Assembly: GCF_042675725.1 (NCBI RefSeq)
Contig: NZ_JBHTJN010000028.1
Span: forward strand, 1 to 64,000
Direction of reading: 5' to 3'
Source: Seminibacterium arietis
GTDB taxonomy: Bacteria > Pseudomonadota > Gammaproteobacteria > Enterobacterales > Pasteurellaceae
DNA: 64,000 nucleotides
Made by a program: the position numbers and the translations under genes. Below are positions 1 through 8,804 of the stretch, piece after piece (position 1 is the stretch's first letter; each line of letters starts with the position of its first letter). Below the pieces are notes generated by a model that worked only from the letters and a program-made list of their open reading frames with translations, did no database searches and had not been told where the DNA came from.

Positions 1-77
1 TATCACTAGCATTTATTATGTTACTTGCTATCATCTAAAGTAGAATAAAAAATAATCAATTAATAGCATTATGCTAT

Positions 78-104
78 TATCTTTCTTGTAAAGCAAGAAA
101 GATA
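78..104. repeat. 11-bp inverted repeat, possible terminator of an upstream gene
   Basis: Arms 78-88 (TATCTTTCTTG) and 94-104 are perfectly complementary around a 5-base loop. Just before it, 62-78 is a second palindrome, AATAGCAT-t-ATGCTATT. No T-run follows on either strand, so a rho-independent terminator is only a guess. Bases 3-38 could encode the last eleven residues of a hydrophobic protein ending at TAA 36-38, which would fit a hairpin placed after a gene that begins outside the window. That reading rests on too few codons to annotate as a gene. Confidence 0.4.
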
Positions 105-150
105 AATCAATTACTGAATATTAATAAATATGAATTTGGAGAATTTTATT

Positions 151-354
151 ATGAAACGTATAACTATGAAAACAATAATTTTAAGTCTGTGTGCATTGGG
201 AGTCGTTACTACTGCTTATGCTACGATGGGTTTTCTTAAGGGGGAGCAAATAAGTGGTTTGAATAAAATTTGCTATTACAATGTATTAGGCTCTACTAAA
301 GCAATTAATATTCCATCTTATGGGATCTGTCCTCAACCTTATGAATTTTATTAA
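151..354 (+). CDS. small secreted dicysteine protein, unknown function
   Basis: About 67 residues. I start it at ATG 151 because GGAG at 138-141 sits 9 bases upstream; an ATG at 130 lies before that ribosome site, and a further in-frame ATG is at 166. The N-terminus is a classic signal peptide: basic MKRITMKT, a hydrophobic core, then a likely cleavage after AYA. The mature part is about 45 residues and carries only two cysteines (contexts KICYYN and YGICPQP), so a single disulfide in the periplasm or outside the cell is plausible. I do not recognise a named family. It precedes two other small exported proteins on the same strand, and the three may form one accessory cluster. Function unknown. 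Confidence 0.6.
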   Translation: MKRITMKTIILSLCALGVVTTAYATMGFLKGEQISGLNKICYYNVLGSTKAINIPSYGICPQPYEFY

Positions 355-472
355 TTTTGTTTATTTATAGGCGTATAAATAAGTCTTTTTAAATTTTATT
401 TCAAAGTTAAATTCTATTTATAAAGATGTTTTTTATACAAAGAGGTTGATTTCGGATGAGGAGAGAGTATTT

Positions 473-1030
473 ATGATTAAAAGAATAGGCTGTTTTAAAG
501 CATTCTTGTTATTTTTTACTGCTATTTTATATAGCTCTGCTTATGCCGAAAATAAGACTAAGAAAGAAGTAGTTTATACTGAATTTTCTAAACAACAAGT
601 AGTTAGATTGTTAGAAAGCAAATATTATAATGTTATACCTACTGATATAGGGGATAAACGTTATCTTATTTTTTTTAGTACTATAAAAGCTGGCAAGAAG
701 CATCTGTATGTTTTGGGTTATGGTAGAAAATTTTTCTCCAAAAAATTCACGTTAATGCAATATGAAGCTATTTGTAACGATGGTAAAAATAAAAATTATG
801 AAATGGATATAAGTTGTATAGACTATAAGAAATGGAATGATTTTAATTTGTCAAATTTTTTTAAATCTTCTGCTGGATTTTTTCTTAATTATGATGGTAA
901 TGGTGTTTCGATTGCTTCCTCTTTGAATGTGTATTCTTCGTCGGGTGTAAGCGAGTCTAATGTGCTTGATTTTATTGAAATTTCGTTAAATGATTTTTCG
1001 AAAGTTAGTGAATCTATATCTGGTTACTGA
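473..1030 (+). CDS. exported YbjN-like protein, first of a tandem pair
   Basis: 185 residues. ATG 473 is chosen over a TTG at 446 because GAGGAGAGAG (458-467) is placed correctly before 473 and the signal peptide (MIKRIGCFKAFLLFF..., cleavage after AYA) starts there. The mature chain opens with VVYTEFSKQQVVRLLE, contains two cysteines in its middle, a W-N pair (KKWNDFN), then AGFFLNYDGNGVSIASSLNVY and GVSESNVLDFIEISLNDF. This order (an LxxLLE helix, central strands, a WN motif, an acidic-turn strand, then GVSExN and a helix) is how I remember the YbjN family (type III secretion chaperone-like fold), though most members are cytoplasmic. The family call is inference from pattern. The next gene begins the same way after its own signal peptide, so this looks like a tandem duplication. 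Confidence 0.6.
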   Translation: MIKRIGCFKAFLLFFTAILYSSAYAENKTKKEVVYTEFSKQQVVRLLESKYYNVIPTDIGDKRYLIFFSTIKAGKKHLYVLGYGRKFFSKKFTLMQYEAICNDGKNKNYEMDISCIDYKKWNDFNLSNFFKSSAGFFLNYDGNGVSIASSLNVYSSSGVSESNVLDFIEISLNDFSKVSESISGY

Positions 1031-1049
1031 AATGGGGTTTCTGAATACT

Positions 1050-1577
1050 ATGAAAGTGTATGGCTATTTTATTAGGATAATTTTGTTATCTTCTTTATTC
1101 TGTTCTTTTTTTGTCACTCCTGTTTATGGAGAAAGTAGAAGTGAGGCAGTTTATACTGAGTTTTCTGATCAAGACTTAGTTAGTCTATTAGAAAACCATA
1201 ATAAAAAAAAATCCCCTAAGGAAGCGCGTTTTGAGGAAGTGCGTATTTTGTCAGAAGGTACGATTTTTGTAAGGTCAAAATTTATTCCCGCTTTTCTGAA
1301 TAATAATACGAAAAAAGATAAGACGTTAGATTTATTTTTGCCTTTACCATTAAGTAATAACTATCCGAATCTTACATATAAAGATGTTCTACAATTAAAT
1401 AATGCTTACTCTTTAAAGGCTGCCTTAGTAGAAAACGGTTCAGAAAAAAAGATTGTCTTTAGATTTTCATTAAGCACTGCTTCAGGTATAACTAAGGATT
1501 ACGTAATAGATTCTGTATTTAATTTCCTTTTCGAATCAGGTTTATTTCTTTTGGAGTTAGATAAGCTTAAAAAGTAA
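1050..1577 (+). CDS. exported YbjN-like protein, second of a tandem pair
   Basis: 175 residues from ATG 1050, where a good signal peptide begins (MKVYGYFIRIILLSSLF..., cleavage after VYG). ATG 1032, one base after the stop of the preceding gene, is an equally possible start and would suggest translational coupling. The mature chain starts EAVYTEFSDQDLVSLLENH, closely matching the neighbour's VVYTEFSKQQVVRLLESK, and later has LQLNNAYSLKAALVENGS, a strand, then SGITKDYVIDSVFNFLF, the positions where the first copy has its WN and GVSE motifs. The central part is much diverged and lacks the cysteines, so the copies are old or under different selection. No uptake signal is seen in either gene. Function unknown. 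Confidence 0.58.
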   Translation: MKVYGYFIRIILLSSLFCSFFVTPVYGESRSEAVYTEFSDQDLVSLLENHNKKKSPKEARFEEVRILSEGTIFVRSKFIPAFLNNNTKKDKTLDLFLPLPLSNNYPNLTYKDVLQLNNAYSLKAALVENGSEKKIVFRFSLSTASGITKDYVIDSVFNFLFESGLFLLELDKLKK

Positions 1578-1629
1578 TACTTAATACAGAAATAACTATC
1601 TGCATAAATAAAAACTCATTCAATTACTA

Positions 1630-1671
1630 AAGACTGAGATAAACGATAAACTCAGTCTTATTTTTATTTTC
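1630..1671 (+). terminator. terminator after the YbjN-like pair
   Basis: AAGACTGAG at 1630-1638 pairs with CTCAGTCTT at 1651-1659 around a 12-base loop and is followed by ATTTTTATTTTC. It separates the accessory block from arcB. Confidence 0.75.
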
Positions 1672-1738
1672 TTGTTTACTTCTCACGCTAAGAAAAGAAT
1701 AATAGAACCTTGTGTGGATGTGTTGTTAATTATTTTAT

Positions 1739-3619
1739 ATGAAAAATTTTGAATATTTTACTCAGCGGTATGTAGATTGGGTTATTCGTTTAGGGCGAGT
1801 TAAATTTTCTTTATTAGGTATTTGTGTACTTGCTGTGTCAGCTATTTGTGTTCAAATGCTGTTTAGTCTGTGTTTTATTGGTCAAATTTATTGGATTGAT
1901 ATTATTCGTTCTATTGTATTTGGTTTGATTTCTGCTCCATTTATTATCTATTTTTTTACTTTATTAGTTGAGAGGTTGGAAAAATCTCGTTTTGAGTTAG
2001 CAAAACTTGTTTACAATTTGCGTAAAGAAGTTTCAGAAAGAGTTGTCACTGAAAAAAAACTTTCTGTTGCACTGAATGAGTTGGAACAGAATATTCGTAA
2101 TAAAACAGCATTAATGATGACAATAAGTCATGAGTTGCGAACCCCTCTAAATGGTATTATTGGATTGAGCCAAATTTTACTTGATGGTTCTTTAGAGAAA
2201 CAACAACGTAATTACCTTAAGACAATCAATATGAGTGCGGTGTCTCTTGCTCATATTTTTAGTGATATTATCGACTTAGAAAAAATTGATACACAGAATA
2301 TTAAATTAAATGAGAAAGAAACAGATTTTCATCGTTTTTTAAATGATATTATTAATTTTTCAACGCTAATGGCGGAGCAAAATCATTTAAAGCTGGAAAT
2401 TCTTTGTGAACCGAATTTGCCTAATTGGGTTAAGTTAGACTCAGCTAGATTAAGTCAAATTTTATGGAATTTAATTAGTAATGCGGTCAAGTTTACACGT
2501 CAAGGTACTATTACGCTAGAAATTCGCTATCTTACAAAAGATACGTTTTCTTTTTCTGTGTCCGATACAGGGATTGGCATTCCAGAAAATGAATTGGATA
2601 AGATTTTTACTATGTATTACCAAGTTAGGTCAGAGCAATCTAGACCAGCAGGTAGTGGTATAGGTTTGACTATATCAAAAACAATTGCTCGTTTAATGGG
2701 AGGCGATCTGACAGTAAAAAGTGCGGTCGGAAAAGGTTCAACTTTTACATTGATATTAAAAGCGGAAGAAATAGTCAATCCAACTGAAACAGAAAAAACA
2801 ACTCAAATTCCTACAACGTTAAAAATATTATTAATTGAAGATATTGAAGTTAATGTAATTGTCGCTAAATCTATGTTAGAAAAACTGGGGTATTCTGTTG
2901 ATGTAGCTATGACGGGCAAAAAAGCGATCGCTCTTTTTGAGCAGAATTATTATGATCTTGTTTTAATTGATATTCAATTACCTGATATGTCTGGTTTTGA
3001 TATTGCTACTTATTTACGTGAGAAATATATAAACGGTGTTTATGACTTTTTGCCGCCATTGATTGCTTTTACGGCAAATGTAATGCGGAGCAAGGAAGAA
3101 TATCAAGAAAAAGGTATGGATGGCGTGCTTAGAAAACCGCTATCAAAAGATGAACTAACACAATGTTTATTAGAACAGTTTGGAGATGATTTTCATTCAG
3201 CATTGTCGCTACCAAAAATAGACTTAGATTTATATGAAGAGCCTTGTAGTGAACAAGATGATGCATTTGATTTATCTATACTTAATGAGTTAGTTACTAT
3301 GTTGGGCAGAGAGTTTGTGAAAAATAATTTGAGTTTGTTCAAAAAGACAATGGCGGAATATATGGAACAAATGCTCAATTGTTATGTTGCATATCAAAAA
3401 GATCCAAAGCAAAAACAAGAAGTTGCGTCTATTGCACATAAAATCAAAGGAGCCGCTTCTTCTGTTGGATTAAAACGAATTCAAGCAATTTCAGCAAAAT
3501 TACAAAACTGCGACTTAGTAGATTGGGATTCTAATCTTGACTCTAGGATCGATTTTCTGGGAAAAAATTGGTTAAATGATGTCGTTGCACTAGAGCAATG
3601 GTTAGAAGAAAAGAGCTAA
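1739..3619 (+). CDS. arcB: ArcB, tripartite hybrid sensor kinase of aerobic/anaerobic control, PAS-less form
   Basis: Inner-membrane sensor that phosphorylates ArcA when respiration is limited. 626 residues: two membrane segments (about 22-48 and 54-78), a short coiled coil (80-122), a HisKA domain with phospho-His131 in ISHELRTPLNG, an ATPase domain (N-box NLISNAVKF, DTGIGIP, GSGIGLTIS), a receiver domain with phospho-Asp411 in LIDIQLPDMSG, and a C-terminal HPt domain with His567 in IAHKIKGAASSVG. The full His-Asp-His relay is intact. It is about 150 residues shorter than E. coli ArcB because the PAS linker is absent: the coiled coil runs straight into HisKA, and there is no cysteine between residues 46 and 222. 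A short PAS-less ArcB is known from H. influenzae. No clear ribosome site precedes ATG 1739, but the N-terminus aligns well with E. coli ArcB. Confidence 0.95.
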   Translation: MKNFEYFTQRYVDWVIRLGRVKFSLLGICVLAVSAICVQMLFSLCFIGQIYWIDIIRSIVFGLISAPFIIYFFTLLVERLEKSRFELAKLVYNLRKEVSERVVTEKKLSVALNELEQNIRNKTALMMTISHELRTPLNGIIGLSQILLDGSLEKQQRNYLKTINMSAVSLAHIFSDIIDLEKIDTQNIKLNEKETDFHRFLNDIINFSTLMAEQNHLKLEILCEPNLPNWVKLDSARLSQILWNLISNAVKFTRQGTITLEIRYLTKDTFSFSVSDTGIGIPENELDKIFTMYYQVRSEQSRPAGSGIGLTISKTIARLMGGDLTVKSAVGKGSTFTLILKAEEIVNPTETEKTTQIPTTLKILLIEDIEVNVIVAKSMLEKLGYSVDVAMTGKKAIALFEQNYYDLVLIDIQLPDMSGFDIATYLREKYINGVYDFLPPLIAFTANVMRSKEEYQEKGMDGVLRKPLSKDELTQCLLEQFGDDFHSALSLPKIDLDLYEEPCSEQDDAFDLSILNELVTMLGREFVKNNLSLFKKTMAEYMEQMLNCYVAYQKDPKQKQEVASIAHKIKGAASSVGLKRIQAISAKLQNCDLVDWDSNLDSRIDFLGKNWLNDVVALEQWLEEKS

Positions 3620-3640
3620 ATGTAATAGAGGAAGAACGAC

Positions 3641-3690
3641 AAAGACTGATTGCGATGATATTGTATCGTAATCAGTCTTTTGATTTTTCT
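3641..3690 (+). terminator. terminator between convergent arcB and efp
   Basis: AAAGACTGATTGCGA at 3641-3655 pairs with TCGTAATCAGTCTTT at 3666-3680 (one G-U pair), followed by a T-rich stretch TGATTTTTCT. It ends arcB and may also act on efp from the other strand, with a weaker U-run. Confidence 0.75.
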
Positions 3691-3701
3691 GTATTAAAGT
3701 C

Positions 3702-4268
3702 TTATTTTACGCGAGATACGTATTCACCTGAGCGAGTGTCAACTTTAATAGTTTCACCAATTTGGATAAATAAAGGAACGCGAACTACTGCACCAGTACT
3801 TAATGTAGCAGGTTTTCCTCCTGTACCAGCAGTATCACCTTTCAGACCTGGATCAGTTTCTACGACTTCTAATTCAACAAAGTTAGGTGGGGTTACTGTA
3901 ATTGGAGCACCATTCCATAATGTGACAATGCAATCAGCCTGATCTAATAGCCATTTTTCTGCATCGCCGATAGCTTTTGCATCAGCAGAGTATTGCTCAA
4001 ATGTTTCAGGGTGCATAAAATACCAAAAAGCCTCGTCTTTATAAGAATAAGTCAAATTTAAATCCATAACATCAGCCGCTTCAACAGATGTTCCTGACTT
4101 AAAGTTGACATCTAATACTTTGCCTGAAATGAGCTTTCGGATGCGAGTACGTGTAAAAGCTTGTCCTTTACCCGGTTTGACAAATTCGTTTTCAACAATA
4201 ACGCAAGGTTCTCCATCTTGCATAAATTTTAGACCTGGTTTGAAATCACTGGTAGTATATGTAGCCAT
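3702..4268 (-). CDS. efp: translation elongation factor P
   Basis: 188 residues, full length. EF-P binds between the P and E sites and relieves ribosome stalling at polyproline. The N-terminal KOW-like domain carries the modification loop FVKPGKGQAF with Lys34 at its tip, the residue that in E. coli receives (R)-beta-lysine from EpmA after EpmB makes it; two OB domains follow. The ribosome site on this strand is GAGGATA just before the ATG. It faces epmB with only 31 bases between start codons, so the two are functionally linked and must share a tiny control region or have promoters reaching into each other's coding sequence. Confidence 0.97.
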   Translation of the reverse strand: MATYTTSDFKPGLKFMQDGEPCVIVENEFVKPGKGQAFTRTRIRKLISGKVLDVNFKSGTSVEAADVMDLNLTYSYKDEAFWYFMHPETFEQYSADAKAIGDAEKWLLDQADCIVTLWNGAPITVTPPNFVELEVVETDPGLKGDTAGTGGKPATLSTGAVVRVPLFIQIGETIKVDTRSGEYVSRVK

Positions 4269-4299
4269 ATTATCCTCAAATAAAAGAGATTGTTTTTAA

Positions 4300-5310
4300 A
4301 TGCGTATTTTACATCAAAATTGCTTAAATAGAGAAGAAAATTGGACAGATTTGTTAGCTAATGCAATTTCAGATCCTGAGGAATTGTTGAAAGAGTTAAA
4401 TTTAACAGTTACAGATTTTGTTGATGATATTGCAGCACGTAAGCTATTTCCTATGAGAGTGCCTAGACCTTTTGTGCAAAAAATAGAAAAAAATAATCCT
4501 AAGGATCCTCTTTTTTTACAGGTTATGTCATCAAGACAAGAGTTTTTACCTATGGTAGGATTTAGTAAAGATCCGCTAGAAGAACAACAGAATGTAGCCC
4601 CTAATATTTTACATAAATATCATAATAGATTGTTATTAATGGTAAAAAATAGTTGTGCAGTTAATTGTCGTTATTGTTTTCGACGCCATTTTCCTTACGC
4701 TGAAAATAAAGGAAATAAAGAAAATTGGATAAAATCATTGGATTATATTGCAGCTCACAGTGAGATTGAAGAGGTAGTTTTTTCTGGCGGAGATCCATTA
4801 ATGGCGAAAGATCATGAATTAGATTGGTTGATACAACGGCTTGAGAAAATACCTCATTTACGGGTATTGCGTATTCATACTCGTCTACCAATCGTAATAC
4901 CGCAAAGAATTACAAATTATTTTTGTCAAATTTTAAAAAAAAGTCGGTTTAAAATCGTTTTAGTTACACATATAAATCATCCAAATGAAATTGATGAATT
5001 ACTGTCTAAAGCAATTTACAATTTAAAAATATCTGATGTTACTTTACTTAATCAATCGGTATTGCTGAAAGGAGTTAATGATGATCCATTAATTTTAAAA
5101 GAATTAAATAGTAAATTATTTTCTATAGGAATTTTGCCTTATTATTTACACTTATTAGATAAAGTTGAAGGTGCTAGCCATTTTTATATTGATGATAAAA
5201 GTGCGGTTAAAATTTATAAAGAATTGCAAAGAATCAGTTCTGGTTATTTAGTACCTAAACTTGCAAGAGAAATACCGAATCAACCTAATAAAACGTTATA
5301 TACAGCGTGA
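4300..5310 (+). CDS. epmB: EF-P-(R)-beta-lysine modification enzyme, lysine 2,3-aminomutase
   Basis: 336 residues. Radical SAM, PLP-dependent enzyme that turns (S)-alpha-lysine into (R)-beta-lysine for attachment to EF-P Lys34. The radical SAM cluster CxxxCxxC is Cys119-Cys123-Cys126 (NSCAVNCRYCFRRH), followed by VVFSGGDPLM, the SAM-binding GGD motif. The C-terminus LAREIPNQPNKTLYTA ends in the lysine-containing segment that holds PLP in this family. ATG 4300 is the first possible start, as an in-frame TAA ends at 4299; AGAG at 4284-4287 is the weak ribosome site. It diverges from efp, its substrate. epmA is not in this window. Confidence 0.95.
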   Translation: MRILHQNCLNREENWTDLLANAISDPEELLKELNLTVTDFVDDIAARKLFPMRVPRPFVQKIEKNNPKDPLFLQVMSSRQEFLPMVGFSKDPLEEQQNVAPNILHKYHNRLLLMVKNSCAVNCRYCFRRHFPYAENKGNKENWIKSLDYIAAHSEIEEVVFSGGDPLMAKDHELDWLIQRLEKIPHLRVLRIHTRLPIVIPQRITNYFCQILKKSRFKIVLVTHINHPNEIDELLSKAIYNLKISDVTLLNQSVLLKGVNDDPLILKELNSKLFSIGILPYYLHLLDKVEGASHFYIDDKSAVKIYKELQRISSGYLVPKLAREIPNQPNKTLYTA

Positions 5311-5348
5311 TATTTGTAAAATTTATGATTAACTAAATCAAGTATTCA

Positions 5349-8300
5349 TTATTTTTTTATATTTAGTATCATACTATTAAACCATTCAAAAGTTCGTTCG
5401 TTGATTTCTATAATTTGCTCTGTATTGGGTTTTTGGTGAGCAAAAACACGCTGTAAATAACGATCTGGAGCCGTATATTGATCACCAAATATAATTTTAG
5501 ATAAATGTGCATTACATTTATCTAAATTATCATTTTCTGAACTATTTTCTTTAGTATTATTGTTATTTATGATTTTTATATAATTGTTTATATCTTTATT
5601 AATTACTATGAATAGTTGTTTTTGCCCCTGTAAGTATGCATCAACATAAGTTTGTAATTGTTGAAGTGCGGTATTTTTATCAATATAATTAAATTCAATT
5701 GCTTTATCTTTTCCATAATGAATTATTGATTTGAAATTTTGAGTTTCATCAATTGCACATAATACTAAATGATGTATCCATGTATAAATATAATCGTAAT
5801 CTTTAACTTTTCCTACTCTCCAAGTTACTCTATTAAATTTAGCGTTTTCTGTTTCATATAAACAATCGATTGTTCCTTTTAGACAACAATTACTTTGGTC
5901 AATATTTAATTTAAAAGGTTTATCATATGATGATTTTTGTAAATAAATGTTGATATTCTCTTTAAAATCATCGATCTCATTTTCTATTTCATTCTGATAA
6001 ACTTGAGAAAAAGAGCTTTGAGGCATGCTACCTTTTATTTTCAGCTTTTCAAAAAAAATCTCTCTATTTTTATTAGGATAGTAAATAAGCTCATTATTGA
6101 TTTTATATAATTCTAGGTTATCTAGTGTAAAATTTTCACATTCAGGAATTAATTCTTCCTGATAAAAGTAAACTCCCAATATATTTTCAAAAAAGAATTT
6201 AGTAGGATGACATATAAACTGAATTAGTTTAGTCAATTCTATTTCATTCATGTGGCTTGTTACTATTTCGTTGAAAGCATCAGTGTCCAATTTTTTTATG
6301 AAATTCAAAGAATTGTCTTTGTTATTTTGTGCTAAAGGTAACCATTGTTTTTTAAAAGAGCGGTATTCTCCAATAAAATTTTGTTGGCTAAAAGCAGTCA
6401 TGCTGTGCTGAGTAACTAGCAATGATCTCATATTCTGATTATCATTTGATTGATCAATATTATCTACAATATAATCTATTAGTTGGTTAACTAATACCGA
6501 AGGTTCTTTTTCTTGATCATCAATGATAGATCGTCCTATATAGCTGATGTAAAAATATTTTTGTGCTGATAGTAATGCCTCTAAAAATAGATAGCGGTCA
6601 TCATCTCGACGGTTACGATCTCCTTTCTGACGATTATACTGCATTAGATCAAAACTATTGGGGGTATAACGGCGGGGATAATCATTTTCGTTCATGCCTA
6701 ATAAACAGACTACTTTAAACGGTATAGAACGCATTGGTAATAATGTACAAAAATTAACTTTTCCCGCTAGAAATTTTAAGTTGTGATGACTTGTTGTTAA
6801 ATTCTTTTCAATAATGTCAGCTACAACTTCTGCAATAATTTTCTCATTAAAATTAACTTCTTGTAATTGTTTAACGAATGATTGGATAATATCGTTCAAA
6901 TACCATATAGTTTGTTGAGTATTTTCATCATGAATAAAGAAGTTTTCAATTAAAGAATATAAATATTGTCCCCACTCAATCGCACTATGTTGGCCAGATA
7001 GTTGTTGTTGCCATAAATAAAGTTGTTCTATGAATTGAGACAAATTTCCAATTAATTGTCCTTGTAGCCCATAAGTGCTGTCAAATCCAATAGTATCTTG
7101 CCATATACCATGTTCTTCACGCATAGCATAACCGAGAAGCATTCTTTCAATCCCCGCTTGCCAAGCATTATAATTTTTGTAGGTTTCTGTTGTAGCTTTT
7201 TGCAAACCGAATCGTATCCCTGATTTTTCAATCCAGGTTTTAATGATAGCTAAATCTTCTACTTCAATATTAAAACGACGATGAATTGCGGGAATATCTA
7301 GAAGTGTTAAAACATTATCAACGGTGAATAAGCTTTCTTTTAAATTTAGTAAATTTAAAAATCCAGAAATGATAATATTGTCTTCTGATAACGTATTATC
7401 AGAAATTGAAAAAGGGATTTGTTGATTAATACTATCATTTTGGCAACGCTGACCAAAAACAGATCGAATATAAGGCGTATATTTATCAATGTCTGCGACC
7501 ATAACAACTATATCTTTTGGTGTAATGGCATTTTTATCATCTTGATTTTGATTAAATAAATGGAGTAAGTAATCATGTAGTGCCTCTACTTCTCTCATTG
7601 CACTATAACAAGAGTGAAAAGTGAGAGAACGATCATCTTTTTGATAAAACAGAGGCTGTTTTCCATTAGGAATTAAATCTAGAATCTTTGTTTGAATTTG
7701 ATGTAATAAATCAGATTCACTTTCTGTTACATAAGCATTAATTTCACGATCTGCTTGTAATTCAGTTAATAGATGTAAGAAATCTCGCCCTAATTTCCCC
7801 CAAGAGGATAATAGGGGGTGACCAATTTGTAATTTTTCATCTTCATAGTATTCAATCTCATCATTTTCTAATTTTTTTATCTGTATAGGGGATAGAGTGG
7901 GTATTTTGTTATCATTTTTAGTAAATGAAGTGCGGTAACGTTTTTGTAATTTTTGCCAATAATGCTGATCGACTATATCTGCCCAATATTCTCTACAAGG
8001 GTTATAGAAAAATAAATGAATTTCACAATACTGGCTGATTGCATATAATGTTTCTAAATGAAATTTAGGTAGAGTAGGAATACCAAAAATAAAAATTCTT
8101 TGTGGTAAATTATTTGGCTTTTTATGTTTTAATAATTCTAAAAATTTCTGATTTAAGTCAACCCGATGGAATAATTGTTCTTTTTGAGTACTATTTTCCT
8201 TAATTTTATTTACTAATGCTCGCCATAATATGCCTTGCCATTCACTGTGCTGATTAATTTGCTCTTCTAATTGAAATGAATCTAAATTCAATCTATTTTT

Positions 8301-8789
8301 GTTATGAAATGCGATTTTATTATCTTTATTTTCCTCCCAAGCTGTAATCCAATGAGGGCGATAAACTAAATATTGATCAAATAAATCTGCGATTTTGTTT
8401 GCTAATTGATAACGTTTTTGTTGTTCAGCATGATGAGATGATGCTAAATAATTATACAGAGGTTGAAATTCTGGTTGAGATAGATAATCAGGAATAAGTT
8501 GCATTAAATGCCAAGTCATGTTTTCTTTGCTAAAAGCATTACTTGAACTCATATTAGGAAAATTTTCTTGGTATTGTTGCCAAATAAAACTTGCAGGCAT
8601 GGAGAAAGTTAGATTAGCCGCAATCCCACAATGTTCTGCAATTTGCCATTGTAGCCATTGTGCCATTCCATTACTCTGAACTAAAATGACCTCTGATTGA
8701 AGAGGATCCTTAAGTAAATCTTGAGTCATTACATGAATAAGAATTTCTTTTAGTGTTTCTAATTGGTTAGAGTAATAAACAGTAAACAC
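5349..8789 (-). CDS. recC: RecC, exodeoxyribonuclease V gamma subunit
   Basis: 1146 residues, the usual size. RecC holds RecB and RecD together, splits the duplex at a DNA end and reads Chi. The N-terminus (FTVYYSNQLETLKEIL, VQSNGMAQWLQWQIAEHCGIAANL) and the central GMNENDYPRRYTPNSFDLM are typical; the helicase-like and nuclease-like folds are catalytically dead in this family, so no active-site motif is expected. The start is supported by AGGAAA a few bases upstream. It is the last gene of a minus-strand set behind four pseudopilin genes, 15 bases after the nearest, the same order as E. coli ppdA-ppdB-ygdB-ppdC-recC. Uptake signals lie at 5664 and 7928 inside the gene. recB and recD are not in the window. 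Confidence 0.95.
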   Translation of the reverse strand: MFTVYYSNQLETLKEILIHVMTQDLLKDPLQSEVILVQSNGMAQWLQWQIAEHCGIAANLTFSMPASFIWQQYQENFPNMSSSNAFSKENMTWHLMQLIPDYLSQPEFQPLYNYLASSHHAEQQKRYQLANKIADLFDQYLVYRPHWITAWEENKDNKIAFHNKNRLNLDSFQLEEQINQHSEWQGILWRALVNKIKENSTQKEQLFHRVDLNQKFLELLKHKKPNNLPQRIFIFGIPTLPKFHLETLYAISQYCEIHLFFYNPCREYWADIVDQHYWQKLQKRYRTSFTKNDNKIPTLSPIQIKKLENDEIEYYEDEKLQIGHPLLSSWGKLGRDFLHLLTELQADREINAYVTESESDLLHQIQTKILDLIPNGKQPLFYQKDDRSLTFHSCYSAMREVEALHDYLLHLFNQNQDDKNAITPKDIVVMVADIDKYTPYIRSVFGQRCQNDSINQQIPFSISDNTLSEDNIIISGFLNLLNLKESLFTVDNVLTLLDIPAIHRRFNIEVEDLAIIKTWIEKSGIRFGLQKATTETYKNYNAWQAGIERMLLGYAMREEHGIWQDTIGFDSTYGLQGQLIGNLSQFIEQLYLWQQQLSGQHSAIEWGQYLYSLIENFFIHDENTQQTIWYLNDIIQSFVKQLQEVNFNEKIIAEVVADIIEKNLTTSHHNLKFLAGKVNFCTLLPMRSIPFKVVCLLGMNENDYPRRYTPNSFDLMQYNRQKGDRNRRDDDRYLFLEALLSAQKYFYISYIGRSIIDDQEKEPSVLVNQLIDYIVDNIDQSNDNQNMRSLLVTQHSMTAFSQQNFIGEYRSFKKQWLPLAQNNKDNSLNFIKKLDTDAFNEIVTSHMNEIELTKLIQFICHPTKFFFENILGVYFYQEELIPECENFTLDNLELYKINNELIYYPNKNREIFFEKLKIKGSMPQSSFSQVYQNEIENEIDDFKENINIYLQKSSYDKPFKLNIDQSNCCLKGTIDCLYETENAKFNRVTWRVGKVKDYDYIYTWIHHLVLCAIDETQNFKSIIHYGKDKAIEFNYIDKNTALQQLQTYVDAYLQGQKQLFIVINKDINNYIKIINNNNTKENSSENDNLDKCNAHLSKIIFGDQYTAPDRYLQRVFAHQKPNTEQIIEINERTFEWFNSMILNIKK

Positions 8790-8804
8790 ATGTTTTCCTT
8801 TTAT

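Noticed and set aside
3598..4299. Plus-strand open frames opposite efp (3598-3942 and 4105-4299)
   Set aside because: They mirror the efp reading frame, have no ribosome site or domain, and the first overlaps the arcB-efp terminator.
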